From the NCBI RefSeq assembly GCF_021699055.1, contig NZ_SSXC01000014.1:1-62411 (forward strand): a DNA stretch of 62,411 bases. Direction: 5' to 3'. The position numbers and the translations under genes were made by a program. Positions within the stretch are counted from its first letter, which is position 1. Each line of letters begins with the position of its first letter. The DNA comes from Blastococcus sp. MG754426 (GTDB lineage Bacteria; Actinomycetota; Actinomycetes; Mycobacteriales; Geodermatophilaceae). The notes under the pieces are model-generated. The model did not search any database, was not told the origin of the DNA, and saw nothing but the letters and a program-made list of their open reading frames with translations. Positions 46,803-55,459 of this stretch are shown here, one piece after another.

Positions 46803-47348
46803 CTACCGCTGCTCGTGGGTGGCGACCAGCGTGGCGCGGGCGAGGGTGTGCGAGAACAGGTTGAAGCCCAGCACCGCGGGGCTGGTGGTGCCGTCGACGT
46901 CCAGCCGGTCGGTGTCGACGGCGTGCACCACCACGAAGTAGCGGTGCGGGCCGTGGCCCGGCGGGGGAGCGGCACCGACGTAGCCGGGGAAGCCACCGTC
47001 GTTGCGGAGCTGGACCGCGCCCTCGGGCAGCTGCGGCGCGTCCTTGTCGCCGGCACCGGCCGGGAGCTCGGTCACCGAGGCCGGGATGTTGGCCACGGCC
47101 CAGTGCCAGAACCCGCTGGCGGTGGGCGCATCGGGGTCGAAGACGGTCACCGCGAAGCTGCGGGTCCCCTCCGGGAAGCCCGACCAGGCCAGCTGCGGCG
47201 AGCGGTCCTGGCCGCCCGCCCCCATGACGCCGCTGACCTGCGGCATCGGCATCGGCTGCCCGTCGGAGACGTCGCTGCTGGTCACGGTGAAGCCCGGCAC
47301 CTGCGGCAGGAAGTCGTAGGGGTTGGGCGGGGTGGGCCGGTCGGCCAT
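46803..47348 (-). CDS. YbhB/YbcL family Raf kinase inhibitor-like protein
   Basis: This 181-residue protein has the phosphatidylethanolamine-binding fold: [36 protein letters not shown] and the conserved [13 protein letters not shown] stretch. Bacterial members have no fixed role. GAGAGGA lies five bases before the ATG. It is divergent from the phosphoglucomutase gene across 150 bases. Confidence 0.9.
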   Translation of the reverse strand: MADRPTPPNPYDFLPQVPGFTVTSSDVSDGQPMPMPQVSGVMGAGGQDRSPQLAWSGFPEGTRSFAVTVFDPDAPTASGFWHWAVANIPASVTELPAGAGDKDAPQLPEGAVQLRNDGGFPGYVGAAPPPGHGPHRYFVVVHAVDTDRLDVDGTTSPAVLGFNLFSHTLARATLVATHEQR

Positions 47349-47486
47349 GGTGGTCCTCTCCCTCGATGTCGTGGCTGGTCGGGGCGCCGGGGCGTCCCCG
47401 TCGGACCCTAGGCAGCGCAGCCGCCCGGCGCCCGTCGGAACCCGGCGCCGGCGCGCTCCCGGGACGTGCGGGAGGCCCGGCGCCGG

Positions 47487-47492
47487 TAGCGT
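47487..47492 (+). promoter_or_regulatory. -10 box of a likely leaderless phosphoglucomutase transcript
   Basis: TAGCGT lies exactly six bases before the GTG at 47499. No Shine-Dalgarno sequence is seen at the right distance. Confidence 0.5.
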
Positions 47493-47498
47493 CGGAGC

Positions 47499-48242
47499 GT
47501 GTCCACCTCGCGATCGGTCGGCCTCCCCGACGGCGTCCGGGCCTGCCTGTTCGACCTCGACGGCGTCCTCACCCGGACCGCCACGGTGCACATGGCGGCC
47601 TGGAAGCGGACCTTCGACGCCTTCCTGCGGGCGCGCGACCCCGCGGCGCCGGAGTTCACGCAGCTCGACTACAACCGGTACGTCGACGGCAAGCCGCGCG
47701 CCGACGGGGTGCGCGACTTCCTGGCCAGCCGGGGCATCGTGCTGCCCGAGGGCGTGCACGGCGACCCGCCGTCCGCCGAGACGGTGCAGGGGGTGGCCGC
47801 CCGCAAGAACGACCTGGTCCAGCGCGAGCTCGAGGAGCACGGCGTGGAGGTGTACGAGGGCTCGGTGCGCTACCTGCGGGCCGTCAAGGAGGCCGGGCTG
47901 GCCACCGCGGTGGTGACCGCGTCGGCCAACGGGGAGCAGGTCATCGCCGCCGGCGGGTTCGCCGACCTGGTCGACGCCCGGGTCGACGGCGTCGTCGCCC
48001 GGGAGCGCGGGCTGGCCGGAAAGCCGGCGCCCGACACCTTCCTCGCCGGGGCGCACGCCCTCGGGGTGACGCCGCAGGAGGCCGTGGTGTTCGAGGACGC
48101 CCTGGCCGGGGTTGCCGCAGGCCGGGCGGGCGGCTTCGCGCACGTCGTCGGCGTCGACCGGGTCGGGCACGCCGAGGCCCTGCGCGAGGCCGGCGCCGAC
48201 GTGGTCGTGGCCGACCTCGACGAGCTGCTGGACCGGACGTGA
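47499..48242 (+). CDS. pgmB: Beta-phosphoglucomutase (HAD family)
   Basis: This 247-residue HAD hydrolase-fold enzyme has the DxD nucleophile pair D19/D21 in [12 protein letters not shown], a helical cap, and [12 protein letters not shown] / [18 protein letters not shown] motifs. It should convert beta-glucose 1-phosphate to glucose 6-phosphate. Its stop overlaps the GTG of the GH65 gene, and the pair forms a classic disaccharide phosphorolysis unit. Confidence 0.88.
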   Translation: MSTSRSVGLPDGVRACLFDLDGVLTRTATVHMAAWKRTFDAFLRARDPAAPEFTQLDYNRYVDGKPRADGVRDFLASRGIVLPEGVHGDPPSAETVQGVAARKNDLVQRELEEHGVEVYEGSVRYLRAVKEAGLATAVVTASANGEQVIAAGGFADLVDARVDGVVARERGLAGKPAPDTFLAGAHALGVTPQEAVVFEDALAGVAAGRAGGFAHVVGVDRVGHAEALREAGADVVVADLDELLDRT

Positions 48243-50599
48243 CGGAGGGGCGGGCGATCTTCCCGGTCGAGCCCTGGTCGCTCACCGAGGTCGGGCTGGA
48301 CCACGACAGCCTCGGGGTGCACGAGTCGGTCTTCGCGCTGGCCAACGGCCACCTGGGCATGCGCGGCTCGCTGGAGGAGGGCGAGCCGGTCGTCGTCCCG
48401 GGCACGTACCTCAACGGCTTCTTCGAGGAGCGGCCGCTGCCCTACGCCGAGGCCGGCTACGGGTTCCCCGAGCAGGGCCAGACCGTCGTCAACGTGACCG
48501 ACGGCAAGCTGATCCGGCTGCTGGTGAAGGACTCGCCGCTGGACCTCAACTACGGCGAGATCATCGACCACCGGCGGACCCTGGACCTGCGGGCCGGCGT
48601 CCTCCGCCGGTCCACCGAGTGGCGCTCGCCCAGCGGCCGGACGGTGCGGGTGAGCAGCACCCGCCTGGTGTCGCTGGCCCGCCGGTCCATCGCCGCGATC
48701 GAGTACCAGGTGGAGGTCACCGACGACCTGGGCGACCTCTACGTCGCCCTGCAGTCCGACCTGCTGGCCAACGAGGACGGCGCGCCGGACGGCGACCGCG
48801 ACCCGCGGGGCGCCGCCGCGCTGGCCCGGCCGCTGAACTGCGAGCTCGCCGCCGGCCGCGGCCGGCGGGCGGTGCTGGTGCACCGCACCAAGCGCAGCCG
48901 GCTGCGCCTGGCGGCCGGCATGGACCACCTCATCGACATCCCCGACACCGCCACCGAGGACATCGAGGCCGGTGGCGACCTGGCCCGGTACACGCTGGCG
49001 GCGCGCATCCCGCCCGGCGGGTCGCTGAAGCTGGTCAAGTTCCTCGCCTACGGCTGGTCCTCCCGCCGGTCCAGCCCGGCGCTGCGCGACCAGGTGGAGG
49101 CCGCGCTGGCGACGGCCAAGCTCGCCGGGTTCGAGCGGCTGCTGAGGGAGCAGCGCGAGCTCCTGGCCCAGCACTGGGACGAGGCCGACGTCGAGATCGA
49201 GGGCGACGACGAGCTCCAGCAGGCCGTCCGGGTCGGCATGTTCCACGTCCTGCAGGCCGGGCTGCGCGGCGAGCGGCAGGCGATCCCGGCCAAGGGGCTG
49301 ACCGGCCCCGGCTACGACGGGCACACCTTCTGGGACACCGAGACCTACGTACTGCCGGTGCTCACCTACACCGCCCCGCACGCAGCCCGGGACGCGCTCA
49401 TCTGGCGGCACACCACCCTCGGCCTGGCCCGGGAGCGGGCCCGGGTGCTCGGCCTGCACGGGGCCGCCTTCCCGTGGCGGACCATCCGCGGCGAGGAGAC
49501 GTCGGGCTACTGGCCGGCCGGCACGGCGGCCTTCCACATCAACGCCGACATCGCCGACGCCGTCATCCGCTACTACGACGCCACCCTGGACGACGCCTTC
49601 GACCGCGACTACGGGGCCGAGCTGCTGATGGAGACCGCCCGCCTGTGGGCGTCGCTGGGGCACTTCGACGCCGAGCACGGCTTCCGGATCGACGGCGTCA
49701 CCGGGCCCGACGAGTACACGGCCGTGGTGGACAACAACGTCTACACGAACCTCATGGCGCAGCGGAACCTGCGCGAAGCAGCCGCCGCGGTGGCCCGCCA
49801 GCCGTTGGTGGCCGGGCGGCTCGGGGTCACCGACGAGGAGGTGGAGGAGTGGCTGCGGGCCGCGTCGCTGATGGCGGTGCCCTACGACACCCGCCACGGC
49901 GTGCACATGCAGTCCGACGGCTTCACCCACCACGAGGACTGGGACTTCGCGGCCACGCCGCGCGAGCACTACCCGCTGCTGCTGCACTACCCCTACTTCG
50001 AGCTGTACCGGAAGCAGGTGGTCAAGCAGGCCGACCTGGTGATGGCCCTGCACCTGCGGGGTGACGCCTTCACGCTCGAGGAGAAGATCGCAGACTTCGC
50101 CTACTACGAGCAGCGCACCACCCGGGACTCCTCGCTCTCGGCGACCCAGCAGGGTGTCGTCGCGGCCGAGACCGGCCACCTCGAGCTCGCCCACCAGTAC
50201 TGGGCCGAGGCGGCGCTGACCGACATCCAGAACCTGCACCACAACTCCGGCCACGGGCTGCACATCGCCTCGCTGGCCGGTGGGTGGACCGTCGCCGTCG
50301 CCGGTTTCGGGGGGATGCGGGACCACGGCGGGGAGCTGACCTTCGCGCCGCGGCTGCCCCAGCGGATCAGCCGGCTGCGCTTCCGCGTGGTCTACCGCGG
50401 CCGCAAGCTCACGGTCACCGTCGAGCGGGACCGGGCCACCTACCGGCTGGTGGACGGCGACCCGCTGGACATCCGGCACCACGGCCGCCAGGTGCGGATC
50501 GACCACGACGACGTGGTGCTGGAGCTGCCGCCACCGCCGGAGGTCGAGCCGGTGCACCAGCCGCCGGGGTGCGAGCCGCGGCGGCGCTCGCGCGGCTGA
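48239..50599 (+). CDS. Glycoside hydrolase family 65 phosphorylase
   Basis: This 786-residue protein has the GH65 layout: N-terminal beta-sandwich (about 1-270), a helical linker, the (alpha/alpha)6 catalytic barrel and a small C-terminal beta domain. The general acid is E492 in [19 protein letters not shown] and STLS-like ([17 protein letters not shown]) segments match the phosphate-binding part. With beta-phosphoglucomutase it should use phosphate to split maltose, trehalose, kojibiose or a similar alpha-glucoside. Which one cannot be told. Confidence 0.9.
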   Translation: MTEGRAIFPVEPWSLTEVGLDHDSLGVHESVFALANGHLGMRGSLEEGEPVVVPGTYLNGFFEERPLPYAEAGYGFPEQGQTVVNVTDGKLIRLLVKDSPLDLNYGEIIDHRRTLDLRAGVLRRSTEWRSPSGRTVRVSSTRLVSLARRSIAAIEYQVEVTDDLGDLYVALQSDLLANEDGAPDGDRDPRGAAALARPLNCELAAGRGRRAVLVHRTKRSRLRLAAGMDHLIDIPDTATEDIEAGGDLARYTLAARIPPGGSLKLVKFLAYGWSSRRSSPALRDQVEAALATAKLAGFERLLREQRELLAQHWDEADVEIEGDDELQQAVRVGMFHVLQAGLRGERQAIPAKGLTGPGYDGHTFWDTETYVLPVLTYTAPHAARDALIWRHTTLGLARERARVLGLHGAAFPWRTIRGEETSGYWPAGTAAFHINADIADAVIRYYDATLDDAFDRDYGAELLMETARLWASLGHFDAEHGFRIDGVTGPDEYTAVVDNNVYTNLMAQRNLREAAAAVARQPLVAGRLGVTDEEVEEWLRAASLMAVPYDTRHGVHMQSDGFTHHEDWDFAATPREHYPLLLHYPYFELYRKQVVKQADLVMALHLRGDAFTLEEKIADFAYYEQRTTRDSSLSATQQGVVAAETGHLELAHQYWAEAALTDIQNLHHNSGHGLHIASLAGGWTVAVAGFGGMRDHGGELTFAPRLPQRISRLRFRVVYRGRKLTVTVERDRATYRLVDGDPLDIRHHGRQVRIDHDDVVLELPPPPEVEPVHQPPGCEPRRRSRG

Positions 50600-50661
50600 C
50601 CGCTCCGTTCCTCGTCCCCCCGCCGGGCGCGGTGCGCGTGCGCTCCCGCGGTTGTCGCATT

Positions 50662-50679
50662 CGACCGTTATCCCCAACA
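50662..50679. repeat. 18-base element CGACCGTTATCCCCAACA, copy 2
   Basis: This is identical to 25459-25476. It lies in the 90-base gap between the convergent GH65 and M50-like genes. Here it is flanked by a direct repeat ATTCGACCG (50659 and 50679 regions). Function unknown. Confidence 0.55.
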
Positions 50680-50689
50680 TTCGACCGGC

Positions 50690-51406
50690 TCAACCGGTGG
50701 TGCCGTCGAGCAACCATCGCGCGCCCAGGACGAGAGCAGCAACGTCGACGGCCAGGAAGACACCGACCCAGAACAGGGCGGGTAGCGGGGTGAGCCGGGC
50801 CAGCTGGTCGGCGTCGGAGTCGCGGGCGCCCTGCCGGCGGCGGGCCCGCTGCAGCTCAAGCACGGCGCGCGGCGCGGCCAGGAGCAGGAACCAGGTGGCG
50901 ACGGCGGCGAAGACGACCTGCCCGGCGGGCGGCAGCCACCACGTCGCGGCGAAGACGACCGCACCGGTCGCCAGGACCGACCACAGCCCGTACCAGTTGC
51001 GGATCTGCACGAGCAGGAGCGCCAGGAGCAGCAGCAGCGCCCACAGCAGCCCGATGGCGTGCCCGGCGGCCAGCAAGGCCGCGGCGCCGAGGCCGAAGAG
51101 CGCCGGCCCGGTGTAGCCCGCGGCGCAGGTGAGCACCATGCCCGGCCCCGTCGGGCGACCGGCGGAGACGGTCAGCCCCGAGGTGTCCGAGTGCAGCCGG
51201 ATGCCCGAGAGCCGGCGCCCGGCGGCCAGCGCCACGAGGCCGTGCGCGCCCTCGTGCGCGATCGTCACCACGTTGCGGGCCGGGCGCCAGAGCGTGGGGG
51301 AGAGGACGACCAACGCGGCGACGGCGGCCGTGCCGAGCAGCCACTCGACCGGGAGCTCCGGGGCCGTCGCCGTCACGCGGGCCCAGAAGCGGCCGAGGAG
51401 CTCCAC
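50690..51406 (-). CDS. M50-like membrane metallopeptidase
   Basis: This 238-residue membrane protein has HEGAH (about 51-55) in the first hydrophobic half, the HExxH zinc motif of the M50 site-2 protease group, followed by several membrane helices. It resembles the M50B-like family of actinobacteria. Start GTG 51406. It converges with GH65. Confidence 0.8.
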   Translation of the reverse strand: MELLGRFWARVTATAPELPVEWLLGTAAVAALVVLSPTLWRPARNVVTIAHEGAHGLVALAAGRRLSGIRLHSDTSGLTVSAGRPTGPGMVLTCAAGYTGPALFGLGAAALLAAGHAIGLLWALLLLLALLLVQIRNWYGLWSVLATGAVVFAATWWLPPAGQVVFAAVATWFLLLAAPRAVLELQRARRRQGARDSDADQLARLTPLPALFWVGVFLAVDVAALVLGARWLLDGTTG

Positions 51407-51526
51407 GCCCGGCAGTCAACCGCACCAGCCCGGCAGCGGCGGGGGAGCGCCCGGGGTGTCGGGCGAGGCGGGGCTCACACCGCCGCGGGGGACCCTCAGG
51501 TCCCCGATCCGGGCGATCCTGGACGC

Positions 51527-52123
51527 ATGACGACGAGCACCGCCCTCACCCGGGACGACCTCCCGGTGACGGTGTCCTTCACGCGGCGCGCCGACCCGGC
51601 GCACACGCGGGAGATGACGGCGTGGATCCGCGCCGGCCTCAGCATGGCGGAGGGCTTCCCGGGCTTCCTGGGCGGCGGCTGGGTCCGCGCCCGGCGCGAC
51701 GCCGACGAGTGGCACATGCTGGTCCGGTTCGCCGACCAGCCGGCCCTGGCCGCGTGGGAGGCCTCCTCCGAACGGCAGTGGTGGCTGCGCTCGGCGCAGG
51801 GCCTGGCCGAGGTCACGCGCACCGAGCGGCGCACCGGCATCGAGGGCTGGTTCGACTCGCCCGTCGCCGAGGCCGTGGACCCGCCGCCGGCCGCCCCGGC
51901 ACCGCCCCGCTGGAAGCAGGCGGTGACGATCTGGCTGGTGTTCTTCCCGGTCAACCTGCTCGCCACGGTGACGCTGGGGGCGGCGCTCGCCGACGTCCAC
52001 GTGGTGCTGCGGGTGCTGGCCATCACGCTGGCGCTCACGCCGCTGATGACCTACCTGCTGCTGCCGTGGATGACCGCGCGCCTGCAGTGGTGGCTGCAGG
52101 GACGGCGCTGGCGCGACCGCTGA
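51527..52123 (+). CDS. Antibiotic biosynthesis monooxygenase-like domain protein with membrane tail
   Basis: This 198-residue protein has an N-terminal dimeric alpha/beta-barrel (ABM-like, about 10-105: FTRRADPAHTREMTAWIRAG, HMLVRFADQPALAAWEAS) and two hydrophobic helices at the C terminus (about 132-185). The same arrangement is common in actinobacterial proteins of unknown role. GATCCT lies six bases before the ATG, consistent with leaderless expression. Confidence 0.8.
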   Translation: MTTSTALTRDDLPVTVSFTRRADPAHTREMTAWIRAGLSMAEGFPGFLGGGWVRARRDADEWHMLVRFADQPALAAWEASSERQWWLRSAQGLAEVTRTERRTGIEGWFDSPVAEAVDPPPAAPAPPRWKQAVTIWLVFFPVNLLATVTLGAALADVHVVLRVLAITLALTPLMTYLLLPWMTARLQWWLQGRRWRDR

Positions 52124-52178
52124 GCAGCCGCGCGTAATCGCATCGACGTCCCGACCGGCGCGCTGCCACCATCGCGGC

Positions 52179-52823
52179 GTGGACGTGCTCGCGATGCTGC
52201 CGGCGTTCCTGGTGGCCGTGCTGCTCATGGCGGCGACGCCCGGCCCGGCGATGGCGCTGATCCTCCGGCGGGCGGCGCTACGAGGTCTGCGCGGTGCGGT
52301 GCCGACGGTCCTCGGGCTGGAACTGGGGCTGTACCTCTGGGCGCTGGCGGCGGGCGCGGGCCTGGCCGCCCTGGTCGCGGCGTCCGAGGTCGCCTACCTG
52401 GTGCTGCGGGTCGCCGGTGCGGGGGTGCTGCTCTACCTCGGTCTGCGCGCCTGGCGGACGGCCTGGCGCGACGGGGGGACCCTGCCCGACCGGGGCCCGG
52501 AGCAGGAACGGCTGCTCCGCCGCGGGTGGTGGGCGGCGTTCGGGGAGGGCCTGCTGGTGCAGCTGGCCAACCCGAAGGCCGCCGTCTTCATGCTGGCGTT
52601 CTACCCGCAGTTCGTGCCCGCGGACGGCCCGGTGCTCGCCAACACCGCGGCGCTGGCGCTGCTGCAGGTCGTCGTCGAGACCGGGCTCTACCTGGCCCTG
52701 GCGGCCGCGGTGGCGCGCGCGGGCAGGTGGTTCCGACGGCCGCGGGTGCGGCGGCGGCTGGAGGCGGCCAGCGGCACCGTGCTGGTCGCGCTGGGGCTCC
52801 GGGTCGCCGTCTCCGGCCGTTGA
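52179..52823 (+). CDS. LysE family amino-acid/metabolite exporter
   Basis: This 214-residue protein has six hydrophobic segments and the LysE/RhtB N-terminal motif AATPGPAMALILRRA, plus the NPKAAVFMLAFYPQF signature. It should export an amino acid or related metabolite across the membrane. CACCAT lies six bases before the GTG start. Confidence 0.87.
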   Translation: MDVLAMLPAFLVAVLLMAATPGPAMALILRRAALRGLRGAVPTVLGLELGLYLWALAAGAGLAALVAASEVAYLVLRVAGAGVLLYLGLRAWRTAWRDGGTLPDRGPEQERLLRRGWWAAFGEGLLVQLANPKAAVFMLAFYPQFVPADGPVLANTAALALLQVVVETGLYLALAAAVARAGRWFRRPRVRRRLEAASGTVLVALGLRVAVSGR

Positions 52824-52827
52824 GGCG

Positions 52828-53022
52828 TCAGCCGCCCGGCTTGACCGCCTTGCCCCGCTCCCGGTCCGCGTCGTCGGCCTCGTAGGCGCCGGGGACCGCC
52901 CGCGCTCCGCCGTCGTCGTCCGTGCCGGGGGTGAGCGGCCGGTCGGTGAGGTCTGCGGGACCGGGGGAGGGCGTGCCGCCCGGTTCGCGGTGCTCGTCGG
53001 TGTCGGGACGGGCCTCGGTCAC
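52828..53022 (-). CDS. Small acidic disordered hypothetical protein
   Basis: This 64-residue protein is made almost wholly of charged residues, Pro and Gly (EARPDTDEHREPGG...DDADRERGKAVKPGG) and is likely disordered. GGAGG lies five bases before the GTG, which decides the start. It converges with the LysE gene, five bases apart. No family recognised. Confidence 0.6.
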   Translation of the reverse strand: MTEARPDTDEHREPGGTPSPGPADLTDRPLTPGTDDDGGARAVPGAYEADDADRERGKAVKPGG

Positions 53023-53115
53023 GGGATCCTCCAACGGCTGGGCGGCACGGTCCGCGGACGCCTACCCCGTGCCCGGCACGCGGAACCCGCGGGGGCGGTC
53101 AGGAATGGAAGATGA

Positions 53116-53137
53116 CTCGCCGCGCCGGCGCGGCGAG
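53116..53137. terminator. 22-base perfect palindrome
   Basis: CTCGCCGCGC-CG-GCGCGGCGAG is fully self-complementary. It lies between the small acidic gene and the decayed VOC gene. It may be a terminator for the minus-strand pseudogene. Confidence 0.5.
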
Positions 53138-53203
53138 CCGTGTCCTGGGCTCGCACGAGGTCGGCGTCGGGCACCGGGAGCGCGACCTCGCGCTCGCGGT
53201 CGC

Positions 53204-53448
53204 TCAGCCGGTGCAGTTGACGGCGTTCCCGTCGCGGTCGGTGACGTGGCCGACCCGCTGCCCCCAGGGGTATGTCGTTTCACCCCGTGCGGGGCCGCGC
53301 CGCCGAGCCGGGGAGGCGCGGCAGGACCGCGCCGACGTCGGGCACCTCGATGCCCAGCAGCACCCGGCCCGGTGCGCCGGCCGCGCTCGCGGCGTCGGCG
53401 GCGAGCCCGGACTCGGAGTCCCCGACCACCGTGGTTGCCGCAGCAACT
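53204..53448 (-). pseudogene. Decayed VOC/glyoxalase-family gene remnant
   Basis: On the minus strand, one frame reads DSESGLAADAASAAG...LLGIEVPDVGAVLPRL, typical of the middle of a VOC protein, and runs to about 53280. The matching C terminus, YPWGQRVGHVTDRDGNAVN, is in another frame and stops at 53204. The N-terminal half is missing, since the neighbouring gene ends at 53455. This is a frameshifted and truncated remnant. Confidence 0.65.
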
Positions 53449-53454
53449 GAGCGG

Positions 53455-54045
53455 TCAGGCCTCGCGGGTGAACAGCCAGCGGGCGAAGGCTGCCTCCTCG
53501 TGGAGTTCCGTGCGCCACAGGACCGACAGCCGGAACGTCCCGGGGGCGACGACGAGCAGCGGGCTCGCGTCGGTGGCGGCGCCGCGCTCCAGCGCCGCCG
53601 AGTGCGGCGTGGGGCCGGGCGACTCGGGCAGCAGGAAGGCGCCGTCCTCGCCGGTGCCGTCCAGCGCGGCGCTGATGAAGGCGAGCCGGCCGCTGGGCAC
53701 GGCGACGACGTCACCGACCTGGTCGCCGGTGGCGGGGAACGCGAGCGCGGTGTCCAGCGCCGTCCGGTAGTCCTCGGCGACGGCCTGGACGACGGCGACG
53801 CTGCCGTCGTCGGCGCGGAAGACCTCGAGCCAGCCCTCGTCGCCGACCTCGGGGTCGGTCAGCACCAGCGCGGCGCTCCCGCCGTCCAGGGGGATGCCGG
53901 TGAGCTGGTACCCAAGCTGCGGTACCAGAGCCTCGTACGCCTGCTCGCTCATGCCCCGCCAGGCCGGCAGGAGCTCACCGTCCAGGGCGAGGAAGGGTTC
54001 GCCGTTGGTCCAGCAGCGGCCGACGTGGGTCCAGGAGCGGGGCAT
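53455..54045 (-). CDS. Hypothetical protein of 196 residues
   Basis: The protein begins MPRSWTHVGRCWTNGEPFLALDGELL and is soluble and acidic with no membrane helix. The middle (ALVLTDPEVGDEGWLEVFRADDG) and the end (TFRLSVLWRTELHEEAAFARWLFTREA) have a regular beta-strand pattern. I do not recognise a family. The ATG at 54045 follows GATGAT by six bases, the leaderless pattern. No link to a neighbour is seen. Confidence 0.7.
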   Translation of the reverse strand: MPRSWTHVGRCWTNGEPFLALDGELLPAWRGMSEQAYEALVPQLGYQLTGIPLDGGSAALVLTDPEVGDEGWLEVFRADDGSVAVVQAVAEDYRTALDTALAFPATGDQVGDVVAVPSGRLAFISAALDGTGEDGAFLLPESPGPTPHSAALERGAATDASPLLVVAPGTFRLSVLWRTELHEEAAFARWLFTREA

Positions 54046-54055
54046 GTCCCGATCA

Positions 54056-54211
54056 TCACCCCGGGCGGTGGCACACGCCCGGGGCAGCCGGCCGGTCGGG
54101 CGTGCCACATCGGCGGTAGCGCTGGCCGGTGACGCGCACGGTCGCGGCGGTGACCGCAGCGCACGGCACCCAGATCCACCAGGCCCTGGTGGCCGCCCGC
54201 CGGATTGACAT
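54056..54211 (-). CDS. Candidate 51-residue small membrane protein
   Basis: The frame begins MSIRRAATRAWWIWVPCAAVT, a basic N terminus followed by one short hydrophobic stretch (about 10-26). GATAAT, a near-consensus -10 box, lies seven bases before the ATG (54219-54224), so the message could be leaderless. The protein is short and no family is known. It ends 10 bases from the start of the next minus-strand gene. Confidence 0.35.
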   Translation of the reverse strand: MSIRRAATRAWWIWVPCAAVTAATVRVTGQRYRRCGTPDRPAAPGVCHRPG

Positions 54212-54586
54212 AACGTCGATTATCGGCGCGACGGACAGAGGGTCGGAAGGGGTCGCGAACTCCTCGGACAGCCATCCCGAGATCGCCGGCGCACTCGCGC
54301 TCGGCGGGCAATCCGCGCCCGGCTCGCACGTGGGCGCGCGCAGGGTCGCCCGACTGGGTGGCCGCGGTTCGGGCCGGCAGGCGCCGGCGACCGGTTGTCC
54401 GCCCACGGGCGGCTCGGTCGGGTCCGCGGACGGCGAGCCGGCCGCGCCATCCCTCGCCGACTCCCCCATGAGTTGATCTTGTTGTGCCGCGGCTGCGCCG
54501 GAGTGGCGACGCGCTCGCCGGCCGCGCACCGGGTGCCGGACAACCTCCCGGTCGACACTCCCTCCCATCCGCCGACACCTCCCGTA

Positions 54587-54605
54587 TTGCGTCACTGTGA
54601 CGTAA
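54587..54605. promoter_or_regulatory. Near-perfect palindrome upstream of the lipoprotein gene
   Basis: TTGCGTCACTGTGACGTAA contains the perfect palindrome CGTCAC-T-GTGACG and is symmetric except at one pair. Its centre is about 69 bases before the lipoprotein start. It resembles an operator of a dimeric regulator; the regulator is unknown. Confidence 0.5.
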
Positions 54606-54652
54606 AGGCGCTGGTGTCTGCCGTTCGACGGGCGTCCAGCGGGCTGCGTTCG

Positions 54653-54658
54653 TAGGCT
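54653..54658 (+). promoter_or_regulatory. -10 box of a likely leaderless lipoprotein transcript
   Basis: TAGGCT lies exactly six bases before the ATG at 54665. No ribosome site is present. Confidence 0.5.
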
Positions 54659-54664
54659 CGACCC

Positions 54665-54895
54665 ATGAGAACCCGACGACCGTTCGCCGCTCTGCTGACC
54701 TCGCTGGCGCTCCTCGGTGGAGGTGCCTCGATGACCGCCTGCGGTGACCCGGCCGGGTTGGACCGCAACGATGGAACGCCCGAGGAGGTCGTCGACACGG
54801 TGAGCCCGGAGGATGCCGAGCGGGAGAACCTGCCGGACGTCAGCAACCCGGAGATCGAGCAGAACACCGACGACGACACCCAGGACCCGGACTAG
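54665..54895 (+). CDS. Small acidic lipoprotein
   Basis: This 76-residue protein has a basic start (MRTRRP), a hydrophobic signal (AALLTSLALLGGGAS) and a lipobox-like SMTAC with Cys26, followed by a very acidic disordered tail (PEDAERENLPDVSNPEIEQN...). It is probably lipid-anchored on the outer face of the membrane. Function unknown. A short palindrome at 54895-54906 (GACCGGCCGGTC) separates it from the convergent gene. Confidence 0.7.
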   Translation: MRTRRPFAALLTSLALLGGGASMTACGDPAGLDRNDGTPEEVVDTVSPEDAERENLPDVSNPEIEQNTDDDTQDPD

Positions 54896-54904
54896 ACCGG
54901 CCGG

Positions 54905-55312
54905 TCAGCTGGAGCGTTCGGTGACCCAGAGCCGGTCGAGCCGCCCCGTCGAGCGGACGAGATCGGCCAGCGAGCGCTCCAGCTCCGCCTTGGTCGGCCG
55001 TTCCCGCAGCATGGTCTCCACGTCCTCGAGAGCGCAACGCAGCTGGTAGAGCCGGTCCTGCAGGCCGTCGAGCTCGGCCCGCGACACCAGCACCACGTCA
55101 CCGGGCAGCCCGGCCTTCGCCGTCGCGGAGCGCTGCTCGTAGGCGCGCTGGCGGCAGGCCTGGCCGCAGTACAGCCTCGGGCGGCCGACCGAGCCCTGCT
55201 GAGGGAGGACCTTGCGGCACCAGCCGCACCGGCGCTCCTCACCGCTCCCCCGGCTGGGGAGCGGCGCGACGGGGAGGGACGCCGTGCTGCCGGACGCGTG
55301 CTGCTGTGCCAC
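54905..55312 (-). CDS. Zinc-finger and coiled-coil hypothetical protein
   Basis: This 135-residue protein has a disordered N terminus (1-32), a Cys cluster (CGWCRKVLP...YCGQACRQRAYEQR) that should bind zinc, and a C-terminal helical coiled coil (about 80-132). The family is common in actinobacteria and its role is unknown. The GTG start follows TACCGT by seven bases (55320-55325), again suggesting a leaderless message. Confidence 0.7.
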   Translation of the reverse strand: MAQQHASGSTASLPVAPLPSRGSGEERRCGWCRKVLPQQGSVGRPRLYCGQACRQRAYEQRSATAKAGLPGDVVLVSRAELDGLQDRLYQLRCALEDVETMLRERPTKAELERSLADLVRSTGRLDRLWVTERSS

Positions 55313-55319
55313 GCAGGGC

Positions 55320-55325
55320 ACGGTA
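55320..55325 (-). promoter_or_regulatory. -10 box of a likely leaderless zinc-finger gene transcript
   Basis: On the minus strand TACCGT lies seven bases before the GTG at 55312. Confidence 0.45.
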
Positions 55326-55447
55326 GACGCCGCCGCCGACAGTCCTGGATGACACGCCAGGACACCGGGGGAACGCAGGCGGCGACGGCGTCGGCCCGGC
55401 GTGGAGCGGCAGCGGTGGGGCCCCGCACGGTGCCCGGACGCGGCCAC

Positions 55448-55453
55448 TAGCGT
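55448..55453 (+). promoter_or_regulatory. -10 box of a likely leaderless GDPD transcript
   Basis: TAGCGT lies exactly six bases before the GTG at 55460. GGAGG is also here but too close to the start to act as a ribosome site. Confidence 0.5.
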
Positions 55454-55459
55454 GGAGGC

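Larger units (their letters stand above)
54046..54664. other. 619-base gap with few recognisable genes
   Basis: The gap contains an AT-richer spot at 54204-54224 with the small reading frame 54056-54211, and a near-perfect palindrome at 54587-54605. Other open frames here look like chance results of high GC. No RNA gene is seen. Confidence 0.4.

Noticed and set aside
54129..54476. Plus-strand frame of 115 codons in the 54 kb gap
   Set aside because: No ribosome site, no -10 box at leaderless distance and no recognisable pattern. It overlaps other equally open frames, as expected in GC-rich DNA.
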